Shown: one piece after another, positions 1 through 12,075 of the stretch
Position numbering within the stretch: the stretch's first letter is position 1
Layout of the letters: every line of letters begins with the position of its first letter
Origin: Terebella lapidaria
Lineage: Eukaryota; Annelida; Polychaeta; Terebellida; Terebellidae
DNA length: 64,000 bases
Reading direction: 5' to 3'
NCBI GenBank assembly: GCA_949152475.1
Contig: OX424568.1
Location: 22,729,667-22,793,666, forward strand
Notes under the pieces: model-generated
Databases searched by the model: none
Told to the model about the DNA's origin: nothing
What the model saw: only the letters and a program-made list of their open reading frames with translations
Made by a program: the position numbers and the translations under genes

Positions 1-340
1 CCATAGTCAAGACACTGTACCCTAAAACGCTGTCAGTTTTCTATGTAAGTTACATTTGATTGGCGGTGTATAACGTTCAGGATTTGTATGAATATCGACT
101 GGGTCTTCAATATGGCAATTGGACAAGCATTGTAGTCGTGGATAGAACCTACACAACAATTTTCAGCGCAATCCATTACCAAACTGCAGAGTTATAGGCC
201 AAACAAAACATACCAGAATTCTGCTGATAAGGCATGGATCCTGACTGATAAGCATCCTTAAATTTCATTGGAGAGCACAACGTTTCTCACTGTTATCGGT
301 ATAATCCAATATGTTGGCAAATATACTAAATGAACGAACA
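1..340. other. No recognised feature
   Basis: I see no convincing coding frame, RNA gene or repeat here; it is AT-rich intergenic sequence leading into the foldback element that starts near 341. Confidence 0.5.
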
Positions 341-735
341 TTAATACTACTCGTCCACTGAAAGCATACCATTTAATCCGTCTCGCACCTTTTTAATCCC
401 TACTGAATATAGAGGAAAGCGCAGGATATGATACTTGGGCCACACAGGATATTGCATTCTGGGGCCAAGTAGCGCACCTGGCCCAAGTATCATAGTATTA
501 CACTGCGCCTTCTTCTATATTCAATAAGGATTAAAAAGGTGACAGACGGATTAAATGGCATTCATTTAGTGGACGAGTAGTATTATGGCGCAGTGTATGA
601 TACTTGGGCCGCGCACCTTACTCTGTTAATACTACTCACCCACTGAATGTATACCATATTTAATCCGTCTGGCACATTTTTAATCATCATTGAATTTAGA
701 AGAAATAGTAAGCTGCGCTACATGGGCCCATTCTG
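341..735. mobile_element. Foldback/MITE-like element with an extra partial copy
   Basis: Positions about 341-457 and 478-586 are inverted copies of each other. Both carry TAATACTACTCG, a TTTAATCCGTC block, a TTTTTAATCC block and, at the inner ends, ATGATACTTGGGCC. A third, direct partial copy (about 588-735) repeats the same blocks with more differences. Inverted arms over 100 bp with a short centre and no coding capacity fit a non-autonomous DNA transposon (MITE or foldback). I see no clear target-site duplication, so the superfamily is open. Confidence 0.7.
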
Positions 736-1590
736 GTTAATTTGCATTTACGTACACTCCCACGTGTTGCAAGAGGTGATGCATTTATTGTGAAACATTT
801 ACGTTGGCAAGTATGTTCATCTGCGTGTAATCAGCGCCAGTGTGATAAACATTGCTACTGAATCTATATATAGCACTTAGCTCAGTTGGCTGTGTGTCAT
901 GTGATAGCAATTATATTACTCGATAATTAATATCACCTGGTAACATAAAAAAAATAAGAAAGCTGTGAAAACTATCAATGATTTAATAAACACTTAGGCA
1001 TCATAGGTATACGTACACGCGGAATCGTCTTCAGGCAGACGTTGTGTTGACGTTGTGGTGTGCATCTGTATTTTGACCACTGTAGGCACGTGCTGAACCA
1101 CGCCCACTTTGCAAAGAAAAACTAATGGAGAAATCACACGACGAAGCTTAGTGGGCAGGTCTACGTCATCAAGTTGCATCCTCGATAGGATGACAATTCT
1201 GATCAATTGGCACCTTTCGCTAGGGAAACAATCACGTATTTCATGTCTCATCTCACACACGGCCACCAAGAATCACGACTCGCTCTTGGGAGACTTCGCT
1301 GATGTATAGGGAGTAACTCTCTCATCACTAGCTGCAAAGCACATATCTGTATTATTATACCTGTATGCGTACCAAGGTGAGCCACCAAAGATTTCAAGTA
1401 GTAACAAAGTAATTTTTCACTAAAAGCACTCTAATTGATGCACTGTAAATCGATAAATTTATTTGAAAACCACAATGGTCATACATTCACATTCTCATCT
1501 GATTGCCGCCATTGTTCAATTTAAAAGCTTCCTGAAAGCTTCATTTCTATTCATTATTCCATGATGTGCATATTTTTTTCTATTTTTTCG
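736..1590. other. Upstream region of the first GPCR gene
   Basis: No coding exon was recognised. A splice acceptor with a T-rich tract (ending TTACAG at 1591-1596) lies 18 bp before the start codon at 1615. An untranslated first exon therefore probably lies in or upstream of this stretch, but I cannot place it. Confidence 0.4.
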
Positions 1591-1614
1591 TTACAGTGAT
1601 CGCCAACTGTCGAA

Positions 1615-2930
1615 ATGACGGCGCCTACAGATACAGTCGTATCACCAGAAAACATGACAGTCGTCGATAGTTCACTGGAAAATATGGTTTCCTGCTCACA
1701 AAACATTTCGGAGTACAACGGTACATTGCGTGTGGCTGAACTCATCCGTTGTAGGAATGCTCTTCAAATGACTGAACGTCTGGATCTGATAACGGACATT
1801 TTTATTGGCATCAATCTTGTCATGTCGGTGGCTGTATTAACAGTGAACTTCATCGTTCTTTACTGTTTCGCGAAATTTGAATATGCAAGGACACGACAAA
1901 ACTCGATTCTCCTCAGTTTGACTGTTTCTGACTTCTTAACAGCCATAGTAGTGATACTAGGGAAGACGCTTCTACAGTTCCGGGACATGGATAACATAAA
2001 GTACGCTTGTATCTTAACTGGAGTCCTGGCAGCCATTGTGTTCACCAGTCAAATTTGGAGTACGTTATTCGTGACTGTTGACAGGTGGATCTCAGTAAAG
2101 TACCCATTACAAAGTAGCGAAATACTCTCTAGGAAACGTATCAACGCGATAATACCAAGCGGGTGGCTGCTGATTACATGTGCAATGTTGATATGTGCGT
2201 TGGAGAACACATGGGAGTCGGGGACCATGTGTTTCCCATCACAAGTGCTGAATACACGCCTGCTGACGTTCATAGGCCTCCCAATGGTGATCATTCCATT
2301 GGTAGTAATGACAGTGCTATACATACAACTGGCGCGTCGTGCATTAGCACTGCAGAGGAGAGAAGAAGAGATGACACCGGTAAGTACACCCGAACTGTAT
2401 ATACTGTATAGTAGTATACCTATAACATTATAGGATCGTATTGTGAATGTAGTATAACGCTTGAACTTTATGACATGATAATTACTGTCCTTGCTAGTAA
2501 GCTTATGCAATATATGTAATAAATATTCAACTCATATTTACTCCCTCCAACATAGAATTCACCCACTATAACGTCAACACCAGACAACAAACAGCGGAAC
2601 GCCACGAAAACCGTCGGTCGTATCATCGGCCTGCTCTACATGACATGGCTGCCCACTACAATAGTTCTCTTTGTCAGCCAACTGAGACCGAGCACGATAC
2701 CCGAGGCTGTCGTCCTTAAGATCTTCATGGAACTGGCAGCCGTGATTGTCTACTCGAACTCGTTATGGAATCCACTTGTGTATCATAGGACATCGTCTAC
2801 TTATCACAGGGCTATTCTCCAGTTACTATCACCATTATGGCCACGCTCTAAGGAAGATCGAAAACAGAGCACTACATCCACACATCAGGGGACAAACGAA
2901 ACTGGAAATTCCGGTTCTGGTGTTGTGTAG
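1615..2930 (+). CDS. Class A (rhodopsin-like) G protein-coupled receptor, orphan, two coding exons
   Basis: Seven-transmembrane receptor acting at the plasma membrane; ligand unknown. Exon 1 is 1615-2379 (255 codons) and ends at a GTAAGT donor. Exon 2 is 2556-2930, after a pyrimidine-rich acceptor ending CATAG. The join is phase 0 and gives 379 aa. The N-terminus has N-glycosylation sites at N13, N30 and N35. TM1 (about 62-84) holds N1.50 at N78. TM2 has LTVSD with D2.50. TM3 has C3.25 and, exactly 25 residues on, the Arg of DRW (a DRY variant). ECL2 has the partner Cys (GTMCF). TM5 has its Pro, TM6 reads TWLP and TM7 reads NPLVY. Position 3.32 is Ala, not Asp, so an aminergic ligand is unlikely. 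All hallmark residues are present and the gene looks functional. Subfamily is not assigned; melatonin/adenosine/melanocortin-type neighbours are possible. The start codon follows an acceptor at 1596, implying an upstream noncoding exon. Confidence 0.88.
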
Positions 2931-2960
2931 TGGTCATCCATCTACATGCGGACAACTTTT

Positions 2961-3782
2961 AGGTTACCGGACCTTTTGCGTTTTCAGTGTTTTTATTTTC
3001 GCATTTTCAAAAAATGGTAGATCTAGCCGTTTACAGTGAAAATGGCCATTTTTGGACTTTCACGATCAAATTCTCCAAATTTTGTTCAGTAATTATTTTT
3101 TTCGAAATTATACATAAGGCTCCCCATATGTACCCATGTGTTGTGTATGTGTTTATTTGCCCTTGAATCGGAGGTCTGCACTTGGTGGCAATTTTGATTT
3201 TCCGATTTATATTGGTTTTTGACTCATTTCCAGCCCCCAAAAAATTCTTTTCCGTACAAGAAAAATTTTCTGAACTTTGGCAATCACATTTCCTACATAT
3301 TGGGAGCTGTATGGATCATAGAACACAGAGCTTAACTATTGGTTCATTCGAATACAAAACAATACATGGTGGTTTCAGTGCTGACCTTGAATGATCTTGA
3401 GAGGAAAAATTAGCCATTTGTACTGAAAAACAATTTTTCGACCATTTTTCGACAGAATTCTTTTTTTTTGCCAATATCTGTTTTGAGCCATTTCCAGCCG
3501 AAATTTTCTTTCGTCCTTGAGAAAAGAGTTTTGAACTCGGAAAAATGTCTCCACCTTTACTTCATAATGGAAGCCGCATGCAGTAAACTCCTAGTATTAT
3601 TCAACGTACATGTATAGTATATACTTCAACGTATAGTATATATTTAGCATACTGGCAATTCAAATAGGAAGTCTTATATATCGATTTCAGTGGTGACCTT
3701 GAATTTGACCTTCAATGACCTTGAGATATCACAATGACAATTTTGTTGACAGAAAACGCTGTGGCTTTGTCCGGTATAACCC
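2961..3782 (+). mobile_element. Short copy of repeat family E2 (TIR AGGTTACCGGAC)
   Basis: The left end AGGTTACCGGAC (2961) and the right end GTCCGGTATAACC (to 3782) are inverted matches. The interior resembles the long copy at 48.4-50.9 kb: blocks resembling 'ATGGCCATTTTTGGACTTT' and 'CTCCCCATATGTAC', then one degenerate monomer with TGACCTTGAATTTGACC at about 3692-3735. Only one monomer is present here, against an array in the long copy. It starts about 30 bp after the GPCR stop codon, so it probably lies in that gene's 3' UTR. Non-autonomous DNA transposon is the best guess. Confidence 0.6.
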
Positions 3783-4900
3783 TCCTTAACCCATCGACTA
3801 ATTTTTAGAACTCACTTATGGGGAGTCAGAATACAACATTCAAATATGCTCACGAATACACGATCACGTGTGCCCCCTGTATATCGTACCTATTCTTGAA
3901 TTTTGAGTCTGATATATACCAGTATATATTCTTGGTCAAAAATATGTTGTCGAATGAATTGCTATTGTCTGTTTATTGTACAGTTTTATTTATCGTAAAG
4001 AGTAGCATGATTATATCACATGTGAAAACGAAAGCACCAGATGTGTTGTGTTTTGTGGAGTGTTATTGTGTGTTATTTCTGTGGAGAACTCAAAATTGAT
4101 ATACGAATTGTGCGGGAAAAATAATTATTCAGGTATCGTGCATCACGGTCTACTGATTTCATATAGCCTATGCTGCTATTGTTATTGTTATATATGTTGT
4201 TATTGTGCTAAACGTTGTTTTATTTATGTACATGTATGTATTTTGCGAGTTTAATTATATGTACATGTGAACAATGTACAACATAATTTACTGGGAATAA
4301 ATATGTGATACGTATACAGAGCGATGCTTCAATTAGAGCGCGAATAGATACTGACAAACAGACAAATATCACATTCCAAGAAGGAACCCTTGGACAAAAT
4401 TTCCAAAATTAATGTACATGTAAGTATCAAAATCAAAACATGTAAATATGAAAAACACTCAGCCAGCTGAGAGATTGTGCGTATACATATGCGTATTATG
4501 AGTGATACACAAGCTTGACAGCTAGCTGGTTTATCATATATGGTGACAGCCATGTTTCAAGATTGACTACACAGATTTTTGCCGCCAGTTCGTCTCCATG
4601 TCGGGTGCAATAAATTTGCATGTCATGGGAGACGACTAGGTGTTACAAACATATACGCTTCATAAATTGTGTTCTGCCTTTGGCTTTCAACTTGAAAAGT
4701 GATCGTATTTCATCATCAAGCACCAGCATCGACACACATTTGGCATATTTGGAAGTGGAGTCGTGCATTTGGATTTGGAAGCGTTCAGATAAATAGGAGG
4801 TGTCGAAATGTTCAAATATTGTGGTTCGAGAAAAGGCGAATGATATATAATTAAACCATTGTTCAGATGCTAGGTATTGATGCACAAATGCACAGACAAA
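3783..4900. other. Intergenic, nothing recognised
   Basis: AT-rich sequence between the two GPCR genes. An AATAAA at about 4296 could serve as a distant polyadenylation signal, which is weak evidence. No coding exon or named repeat was recognised. Confidence 0.4.
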
Positions 4901-4939
4901 AATGTTCTAATTCATCTACTTTAAACACAATCGAGTTCA

Positions 4940-5300
4940 TGATCAGACTCATTAAAACGCAAGGATCACGTGTCGCTGCAGGCAAACATTCTCCTGAGTC
5001 CGACTTGCCTGTCGCCGCAGCGAGTCCACAGTCAGTAACACAGCTAAGTACCCGTTGACTGACTCAAGACGTGAATACTCGTGTTATCGGCTCTACCGCC
5101 TGTTGCATATTGTGCTACCGACGAGGCGACGCCAGCAGGTCATTGGTTCCCGCCAAGGAGCATCTTAGCGAAGCCACTGTGCGGTAGACACGCTGTTAGA
5201 GGCTGGACGGGGTGTGAGCTTGGCGTGGTATTACCTACTTCACACCTGATAATTGTGAAAGAAATAGCTGAATCAAGCGAAAGGATAAACTCTTGAATGA
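4940..5300 (+). promoter_or_regulatory. Putative promoter/5' noncoding exon of the neuropeptide-type GPCR
   Basis: The stretch around 5181-5225 (reading ACACGCTGTTAGAGGC, then GGACGGGGTGTGAGCTT) recurs with related flanks near 33731-33765, 45937-45975, 56215-56255 and 63148-63195. In the 33.7-kb copy the conserved block ends in a consensus donor (GACGAG then GTGAGA). Sequence kept at five places, and here about 300 bp before the GPCR start codon, suggests an untranslated first exon and its donor. This is inference from shared sequence; no transcript data are available. Confidence 0.4.
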
Positions 5301-5499
5301 AGGGATTGTGAATGTTCCTTGAGGATTTTCATGTACACCTGGGCTAATGTGAAATACTGCCAAATATGGAGATGATTGGGAAACTGCTGGATGAATAAAT
5401 ATTGAACACGTGTCATTGACGCATAGTGTGTATCATATGCGTTAGAATACAAGAACTATTTCCAAAATTGGATATTCCTATTAGTATGTGTTGAAATTC

Positions 5500-8400
5500 A
5501 TGGATATGGCGTCGTTAATCCCGAAACCGGTTCATTGTAAAACAACAGTTTTGAATTTTTCCGAGGTTGCACATTCTTCGAATTGCACACGATTTATTGA
5601 GCCCTTCGACTTGCCACATATCAGGAGTCTGTATATAGTTTTATTCGGTGCAATATTTGCTGGTTGTGTTCTTGGTGAGTACAATTGTTGTGAGCATTGA
5701 AAAATAAAGATTAAACAAATGGAGAGGTCAAATGAATAAAGTAATTTGAAGTTTTGTCGGTAAAAAAGTACGCTGTAAGTATCACCTTTCACCACCGTCA
5801 CAACGAGATCAAATTATCCTTGTTTGAAAAACTGCTTGATAACCCTTGTATGAAGTATGGAGCAGAAAAGAATTGTGCAAGGATAGCATGGCGATCACTA
5901 TTTTCTACTACATGTTATTTTACACAGGAAACATTACAGTGATCTACGTGATACTCTGTCACAAGAAGATGAGAAACGTAACAAATTTCTTCCTGGCTAA
6001 CCTGGCGGTGTCAGATTTGTGTGTCGGAGTTTTCTGTGTGCTGCCGAACTTGTCAACGTATTTGTCTACAATCTGGCACCTCGGAAGGGTAGGTTGTATG
6101 AGATGTATTTTTATTCAAATGGAGCGATGAGCTATTCACGTGGTTACCGCTTTTCATCATCCGTCCGTCATCAACCCCACCAAAAAGTTAACTTTGATTT
6201 GATTAAAGGTAAATATATTTACCACAACATACACATAGTTAGTACCTTGATTATCGCCCGTAGTACGTCATCATACATCGAATAACTATTTCTATCGATG
6301 AATGATCCTATAAATTTATGGAAAGATACCTTGGTTTGATTCACTGAGCCTCAGTTATAGGTTACTGACATGTTGTCAAGGAATTGACAATAAATGTTAT
6401 TTTAAAACAAAAAATGATATAATTATGGCAATGTCCTCATGATGCATATTGGTCGATTTGGTTAAATCAATTCAAAGTAGTAGAAATTTTCATGTTTGTG
6501 TAAAATGTTTTGACGGACAATACTGTGCCAGTCAGGACCTGACTCTCATTTCGAAGCATATAAAAGGCTTCCCGTAGGTCTGGAATTTGATACTCAAGTT
6601 GACGTCACATACCGGCCGATTCTGTCCAATCCTTCTAAATTGTCAGCTCGGCCTGAAAATCAAGATAGAATAACTGAAAATAGGGCTTTTTTTTATAAAC
6701 AATATTTATTAGATTGGGCTTAGGTTTGAGATATGAACACAATGTATACAGTGGAGAGTTTCGATGCATATTTTTGGGGGTCTTCGACTTGACCGGAGAT
6801 GCACTTGTGGGCTCAAATTTAGGATTGTCTTTGAGACCAAGCACACGGAAATAACATATTGAATTTGAGCTTAGATGACCATGATCGTTCGTACACCAAA
6901 ATGTGTGAATCAACGATTGGATACACTATTATCAAAATCAGAATTTTGGTTCATTACAGTATGAGGAAAAGACAATCCGAACAAATCGCCGGTAAGCTAC
7001 AACACCTCTGTTAGGTGCGGCCATTTTTTCGTCAAAATATTTAATTTCGTACCTTTTTTATAATCAGTTATGCATTTCATATTCTATATATGAGACATTT
7101 AGGAACCAAAATATCCCAATTTGGTAATTAATTCTGAATGCTTGACGATATGGCTTGTGATTGTATTATGAGCAACCATCGACGTTTTATAAAATGACAT
7201 TCGATGGCATTGAACTTAATGACACAAAGTGCTCTCTCCCAATGTTCGAAAGAAATGTGGAGTATTTTGTTTACAAGGAATTCACATGTGGTTACGGTTG
7301 GTGACATAAATAATAAAACTTTAGTTTATGTGAAGCTGAGAATTGTAAATTGGAACAGTAACATGGTTTTATTGAAGCCTATTTGTATTTTTTTGTGGGT
7401 GTACGTGACGTCATATGAATTGAACTTGATATGTGATGACTGTGCTGGCAAACTCCTTAGGGAAGAGATTAGGTTCGTATGATGAGCATTATAGAAAGCC
7501 ATATATAGGTTACAAATTTTAAGGACCCTGAACTTGATTCGGGATAAATTTATTGCTCTAATCCTGGATGTGCATATTCAATTTGGATTGGATATTACCA
7601 TAATTCATTTTGAAAAGGAACTGAGTTCAGATCATATTGGGTGGTCGTTCTGTAATAACTGTGATAACAGAAGGTGTCATTTCAGACATCCACTGGACAT
7701 GACAATTGGACAAAGTAAACCGGCAAGCTATTGGACTATCGGTCCTATGACTTAAACTAATACAAACCAGCACTATATCATTGATATGAGGATTGGAATG
7801 TTATAGAAGCCCAGAACGGTTATCTATATTGTTAAGATATGTTTTTAATTGAATCTTTTTTTTTAATTTTTTTTATTCTGCATTGTAGAGTTCAAGAATT
7901 TTCGGAATTCAGTTTTGGAGGTCCACGATTGTGATTGAACTTAGGTGCTCTGTAAAGAAATCAGTCGAAAATTGAAAAGGGCGCAATTTCATTAATTAAC
8001 TTCAAAATTGACGAATTCGAGGAATCCGAAAGTCAAAAAGCCGAAACTGAAAAGTCAGAAATCCAAAAGATTGAACATATTCATCATAAAATGTCACTCG
8101 TGAATTGCAGAAAATAATTTGACCAAAATGAAATCTTCCATAGAATGTTGATATTGGTAGCATGAAATACGATTACTGCTTGTTGTCAACTTCAATATCG
8201 GTAGAAAAGACTAAGATGTTCATTATATGTTCACTATATTTTATATACATTCGTTCTTTGTTCTGGTAGGTGATGTGTAAGATGTACTACTTCATCCAGT
8301 GTACAAGTTATACAGCCTCAGTTCTGATCCTGACGGTCATCTCACTCGAGCGCTACTTTGCCATCATCCATCCGATGTTGAACCGCAGAATATCCCGGAT

Positions 8401-9439
8401 GTATGTCATGAAAAGTGTCATCGTCATCATCTGGGTGCTGGCTGGAATATACAGCGTACCAAATTTACTTGCATATGACACCATCATTGTACAACAGAAT
8501 CAGGGCAATAATAACGATACTGTCGAATATTGTGTAAATGGAGGAGATTGGGATATCAACACTGAAATTTACACAATATTCAGTTTTATTTTACTGTACT
8601 TGGTGCCTGTGTTTCTAATAACCATAATCTATACGAGGATTTCTGTTGTACTTTGGAAGACGAGTCGATCCACACGAGGACAATCCCTGCAAATGCAGCT
8701 GATGACAGCCAATAAAACATCGCCCTGTGGTAAAACGTGCCAAATGAAATGTCAGGATTGTGGGAGATCAAGGCCATTACCAGAAAACGGAAGCCCAAGT
8801 CAATACATACATCGCAAAGCCATGTCACTGGAAAGGAAACGATCTTCAGTCATTTCACTAGAGAGAAGAGTTTCGCAAAGTAATGTGCAATTGGAAGGTA
8901 ACTGTGCATGTTCACCTGAAGTGGGCACGTTTACCAGCGGACGCGGAACAATGTCCTCCCATATGGATTCCACCCAAGAAAGCATTAATCAGAGGAGATG
9001 CAGTGCCACGGCTGTCGTGAGCAGACGAAAGGTGATACGGTTACTGGTCTGTATCATCGTGACCTTCGCACTCTGCGTCTTGCCGCATCATGTCCGCGTC
9101 CTCTGGCAGTTCTGGCACCCGCACAGAAGTGATATAACCTTTGGTCACATGCTCATTCCTCCATCAACTTTCCTCTTCTTCTATCTCAACTCGGCTCTCA
9201 ACCCATTTCTCTACGCACTTCTCTCGGACCACTTTCGGGCTGCTTTCAGTGAGGTATTCTTGAGATGCCGTAGATCTAACAGAGAGCTTACGCGAGTGAC
9301 GACATTTAGAGAGAGCAAGTTCAGACGAGGCAGCTTGTACTCCAATGTCACCCCGTCCTTGCAAACAGCCACATTCAATTCCTCGCCTCGTGGATCACTG
9401 CTGGCACCGCAGAAAACATCACTCCTCCGTCTACAGTGA
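5500..9439 (+). CDS. Neuropeptide-type class A GPCR, trissin-receptor-like, three coding exons
   Basis: Exons are 5500-5674 (donor GTGAGT), 5928-6088 (acceptor TACACAG, donor GTAGGT) and 8270-9439 (acceptor CTGGTAG). Phases 1 and 0 join cleanly to 501 aa. The ATG at 5500 is preceded in frame by a TAG at 5482. N-glycosylation sites are N19 and N28. N1.50 (N60) is built across the first splice junction. TM2 has LAVSD (D88 = D2.50). TM3 has C3.25, Q3.32 and, 25 residues after the Cys, the Arg of ERY. ICL3 is long (over 120 aa), Ser/Arg-rich and basic, with phosphorylation-like RRVS and RKRSS patches. TM6 reads FALCVLP (Trp6.48 replaced by Val), TM7 reads NPFLY, and a basic tail follows. Q3.32 and the TASVLILTVISLERYF signature match the beta-rhodopsin peptide receptors, and trissin receptor is my best recollection. 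A TRH/NPFF/orexin-like neighbour is the alternative. Exon 2 of this gene has decayed copies at 56.7 and 63.6 kb. Confidence 0.88.
6089..8269. other. Intron 2 of the neuropeptide-type GPCR
   Basis: A 2.18-kb intron bounded by GTAGGT and CTGGTAG. I see no convincing exon or named repeat inside. Confidence 0.7.
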
Positions 9440-9539
9440 GGAAGATGTATCATTGTACTATATCAGCGCAACTTTTTGACCATTGATGTTAACTGTTGTT
9501 TGTCTATGTGTATATGTTCTCTGCTCGGGAGTGGATGTT

Positions 9540-12075
9540 GAATAATGTTCTGTGTCAATATACTTGTATGTCTATATGTATGTACTCATATACATGTACG
9601 TAATATGTATGCTATGAAAATGTGAATAATTTGATCTGATGTATACACGCTATACTAGTACATGACATGAGTTCACTTGGTATTTGGTTGAAAACAGTTG
9701 ATACTGAAGTGCATGAAATACCTCCGTTCCGAAAAGGCTCCGTTCATACATCATACAAAAATCATTCCATGCACGTGTTGATATATAAACCAGCTCCTCG
9801 GTGTAAAAACACTGAAATCAGAGCGTGTGACCCAATCATTTCTTCGAATAAACTACACATCAAAACATGCGATGTGTCGATCATTTCACATGAAAATATC
9901 ATTATATCTGATTGAACTGCTAGTTTGACCACATTTAATTTGTCTAATCGACCTTACAAGGGCAATTGAATCATTTCAGCACTACCACCTGTCGCTGTCA
10001 GAGTGGCGTGCATGTCAACCATCCATGATAAAGCCGGTAAACAGTTTATGTCGAGTCATGGGATAATAAATAATAACTTAGCACAATGCCCAGTACTAGT
10101 ATATTGCCCCAGTGTAATACACCGGACATTTGGCTCGGACCATCAAGTAACGGAGTTGGACGTTCACCAAGGTCATTGCCATTCACCAACAGGATTAGGC
10201 TGGTTATATTTGCATGTTTCTGTCTTTTACTGCCATTGTATCGTATAAGCTCATTTACAGTACTCCCAGTTGTCAGTGAAATACGTAGTTACATATCAAG
10301 CTCTCGTGACGATACCATTTCCATGTAATGGTCAAACAAGGAGGTCATTGTCTTGTCAATGTTTCGTTCTTATATTTTTATTTAAATCACTATGGCGCAG
10401 GTGTTGATATGATATAGGCGGTTGTATGAAAACACTAGAATCACCTTTATCCCAATTCAAAGGACTTTAGCTTGCGTGACCACATCATCTCTTTGGAAGT
10501 GTGACGTACCACCATATATGTCGCCCTGTCATCTACATGGAAATATCATTAGTTTCGATCAGATTCAGGACGCCATCCTCTTACGACACGAAACTGGTAG
10601 TTTGCCCAAATTAAATTTGTCTGCTCTGTCTGACATGATGTTCAAATTGTTCCATGTCGTGTTGAAGAAAACTACATTACAATCGTAGCCACCAAAAGTG
10701 GCATAGGTGTCTTCTGACCATGGTGAAGTGAAAGAATAAGGATTGGTTCATGTAGAGTCACCGTGTCATAAATCTTACTCAACATCTGTGTCTGACCACC
10801 TGATGGCTTTATTACATGACACTGAACGTTTCGCCCAGGTTCGTAAAACAGGGGCTGTGTCTCAGACAATGTCTGACCCACATTTCATCATAGAAATTGG
10901 TGGGTACTATCGAATTATGTTATTCACTACCAGTCACCTACTGATCGAGATTATTCAAAATCAAAATCTTTGTATAGCGTCATCAGATTCATATTAAATA
11001 CCGGATTATTGTAGCAGAATTGGTTTTGATGTATAAAGATACCCATACAGGTGAACAACGACACTGCCACAGATTACACAAGCCCATAAGTGAAACTTGA
11101 TGCTATAACATCTGAATCTTTCCACATGTGAATGTGGTAGCTCTAGAAGCTTTGAATATTTCTACGTGTGAACATACAGGCCTGAAATATTTCCACGTGG
11201 GAACGTACAAGTCTTAAATCTTTCCAAGTGAAGTTTCCATGTACGAACGTGGTACCTCCGTTCGTACATGGAAACTTCACTTGGAAAGATTTAAGACTAT
11301 TACCATCTGTGAATGTGAATGCTAGGTACCCTTGGACATCGTATATATGTGAACGTGGTGGCTTTGATTGCTTCCATATGTGTATGTAGTAATTGATGCT
11401 CGTACATGTGTAAGCCATACCCTTCCCTGTTCCCACCTGTGAGTGTGAAATGCTTCTACCTGCAAATTCGTTGTTGTTTTTCGGAAAAGTACTCAACTTT
11501 TTCTTCTGCGCATGTGACCAATGGGGTTCCATAGACTAGCAATCATCACCACTTCATTTTTCGTTCTTTCATGACCCCCAACCTTATTTTATGGTGATGG
11601 TTTATCCATATGTTATCACAGTAGACCTCATGGTCATAATTGTGATGTATAGAAGCATGATTTATTCATTGGGAGGCATGGCCAGAACGACAATGAGCTA
11701 CATGTATATCACAGGTCCATAACAGCGTTATCAGCAACTTTGTGACAGGACACCACTCGCCGGATAAAACATGCACTTCTAATATGGGGTAATGGCAATG
11801 CACTAGATATGATGGCATCTTCAAGTTTCTTTTGCTCGGCATTTTGACTCATTCGATAGTTACTTGGTTCACCAGGATGTGTACTATACTACAGCATATG
11901 ACAATATATGAGCACTACTTCTTCGCTAGTGACAGTGACATAATATTATTGTCTACGTTGTAACCAAATCAGTTTCAATGTGTGAAATATTCTGTGGAAA
12001 AAAATTAATGTGGAAGAAAAACCGCACACAAAATAACAAAACAATATCAACCATACATAGTTTTGTTTTGGATAA
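9540..12075 (+). repeat. Module M, first copy
   Basis: A repeat module of about 2.5 kb. Its landmarks recur in the same order elsewhere: a TGTACTCATATACATG segment (9570-9930), the ACCACCTGTCGCTGTCAG segment (9985-10330), the GGACTTTAGCTTGCGTGACC segment (10400-10690), the GACAATGTCTGACCCACATT segment (10860-11040), a run of short repeats with CACATG/CACGTG cores (11110-11500) and a TAGACTAGCAATCATCACC segment (11530-12070). Related copies lie at 12.1-15.1, 17.4-21.3, 24.4-30.2, 30.2-33.2, 34.4-35.3 and 57.4-58.0 kb. No long conserved reading frame is present, so origin and class are unknown. Confidence 0.7.
11211..11297. repeat. Perfect 39-bp inverted repeat (hairpin) with 9-bp loop
   Basis: 11211-11249 is the exact reverse complement of 11259-11297; the loop TGGTACCTC (11250-11258) contains the palindrome GGTACC. 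Sister copies of this module segment (about 12493, 18737 and 27061) have the left arm in related form but not the right arm, so the second arm is a local inverted duplication. Confidence 0.95.

Noticed and set aside
879-890. TAGCTCAGTTGG, an exact tRNA A-box
   Set aside because: No B-box (GGTTCGAATCC type) and no cloverleaf follow within 100 bp; likely chance or a remnant.
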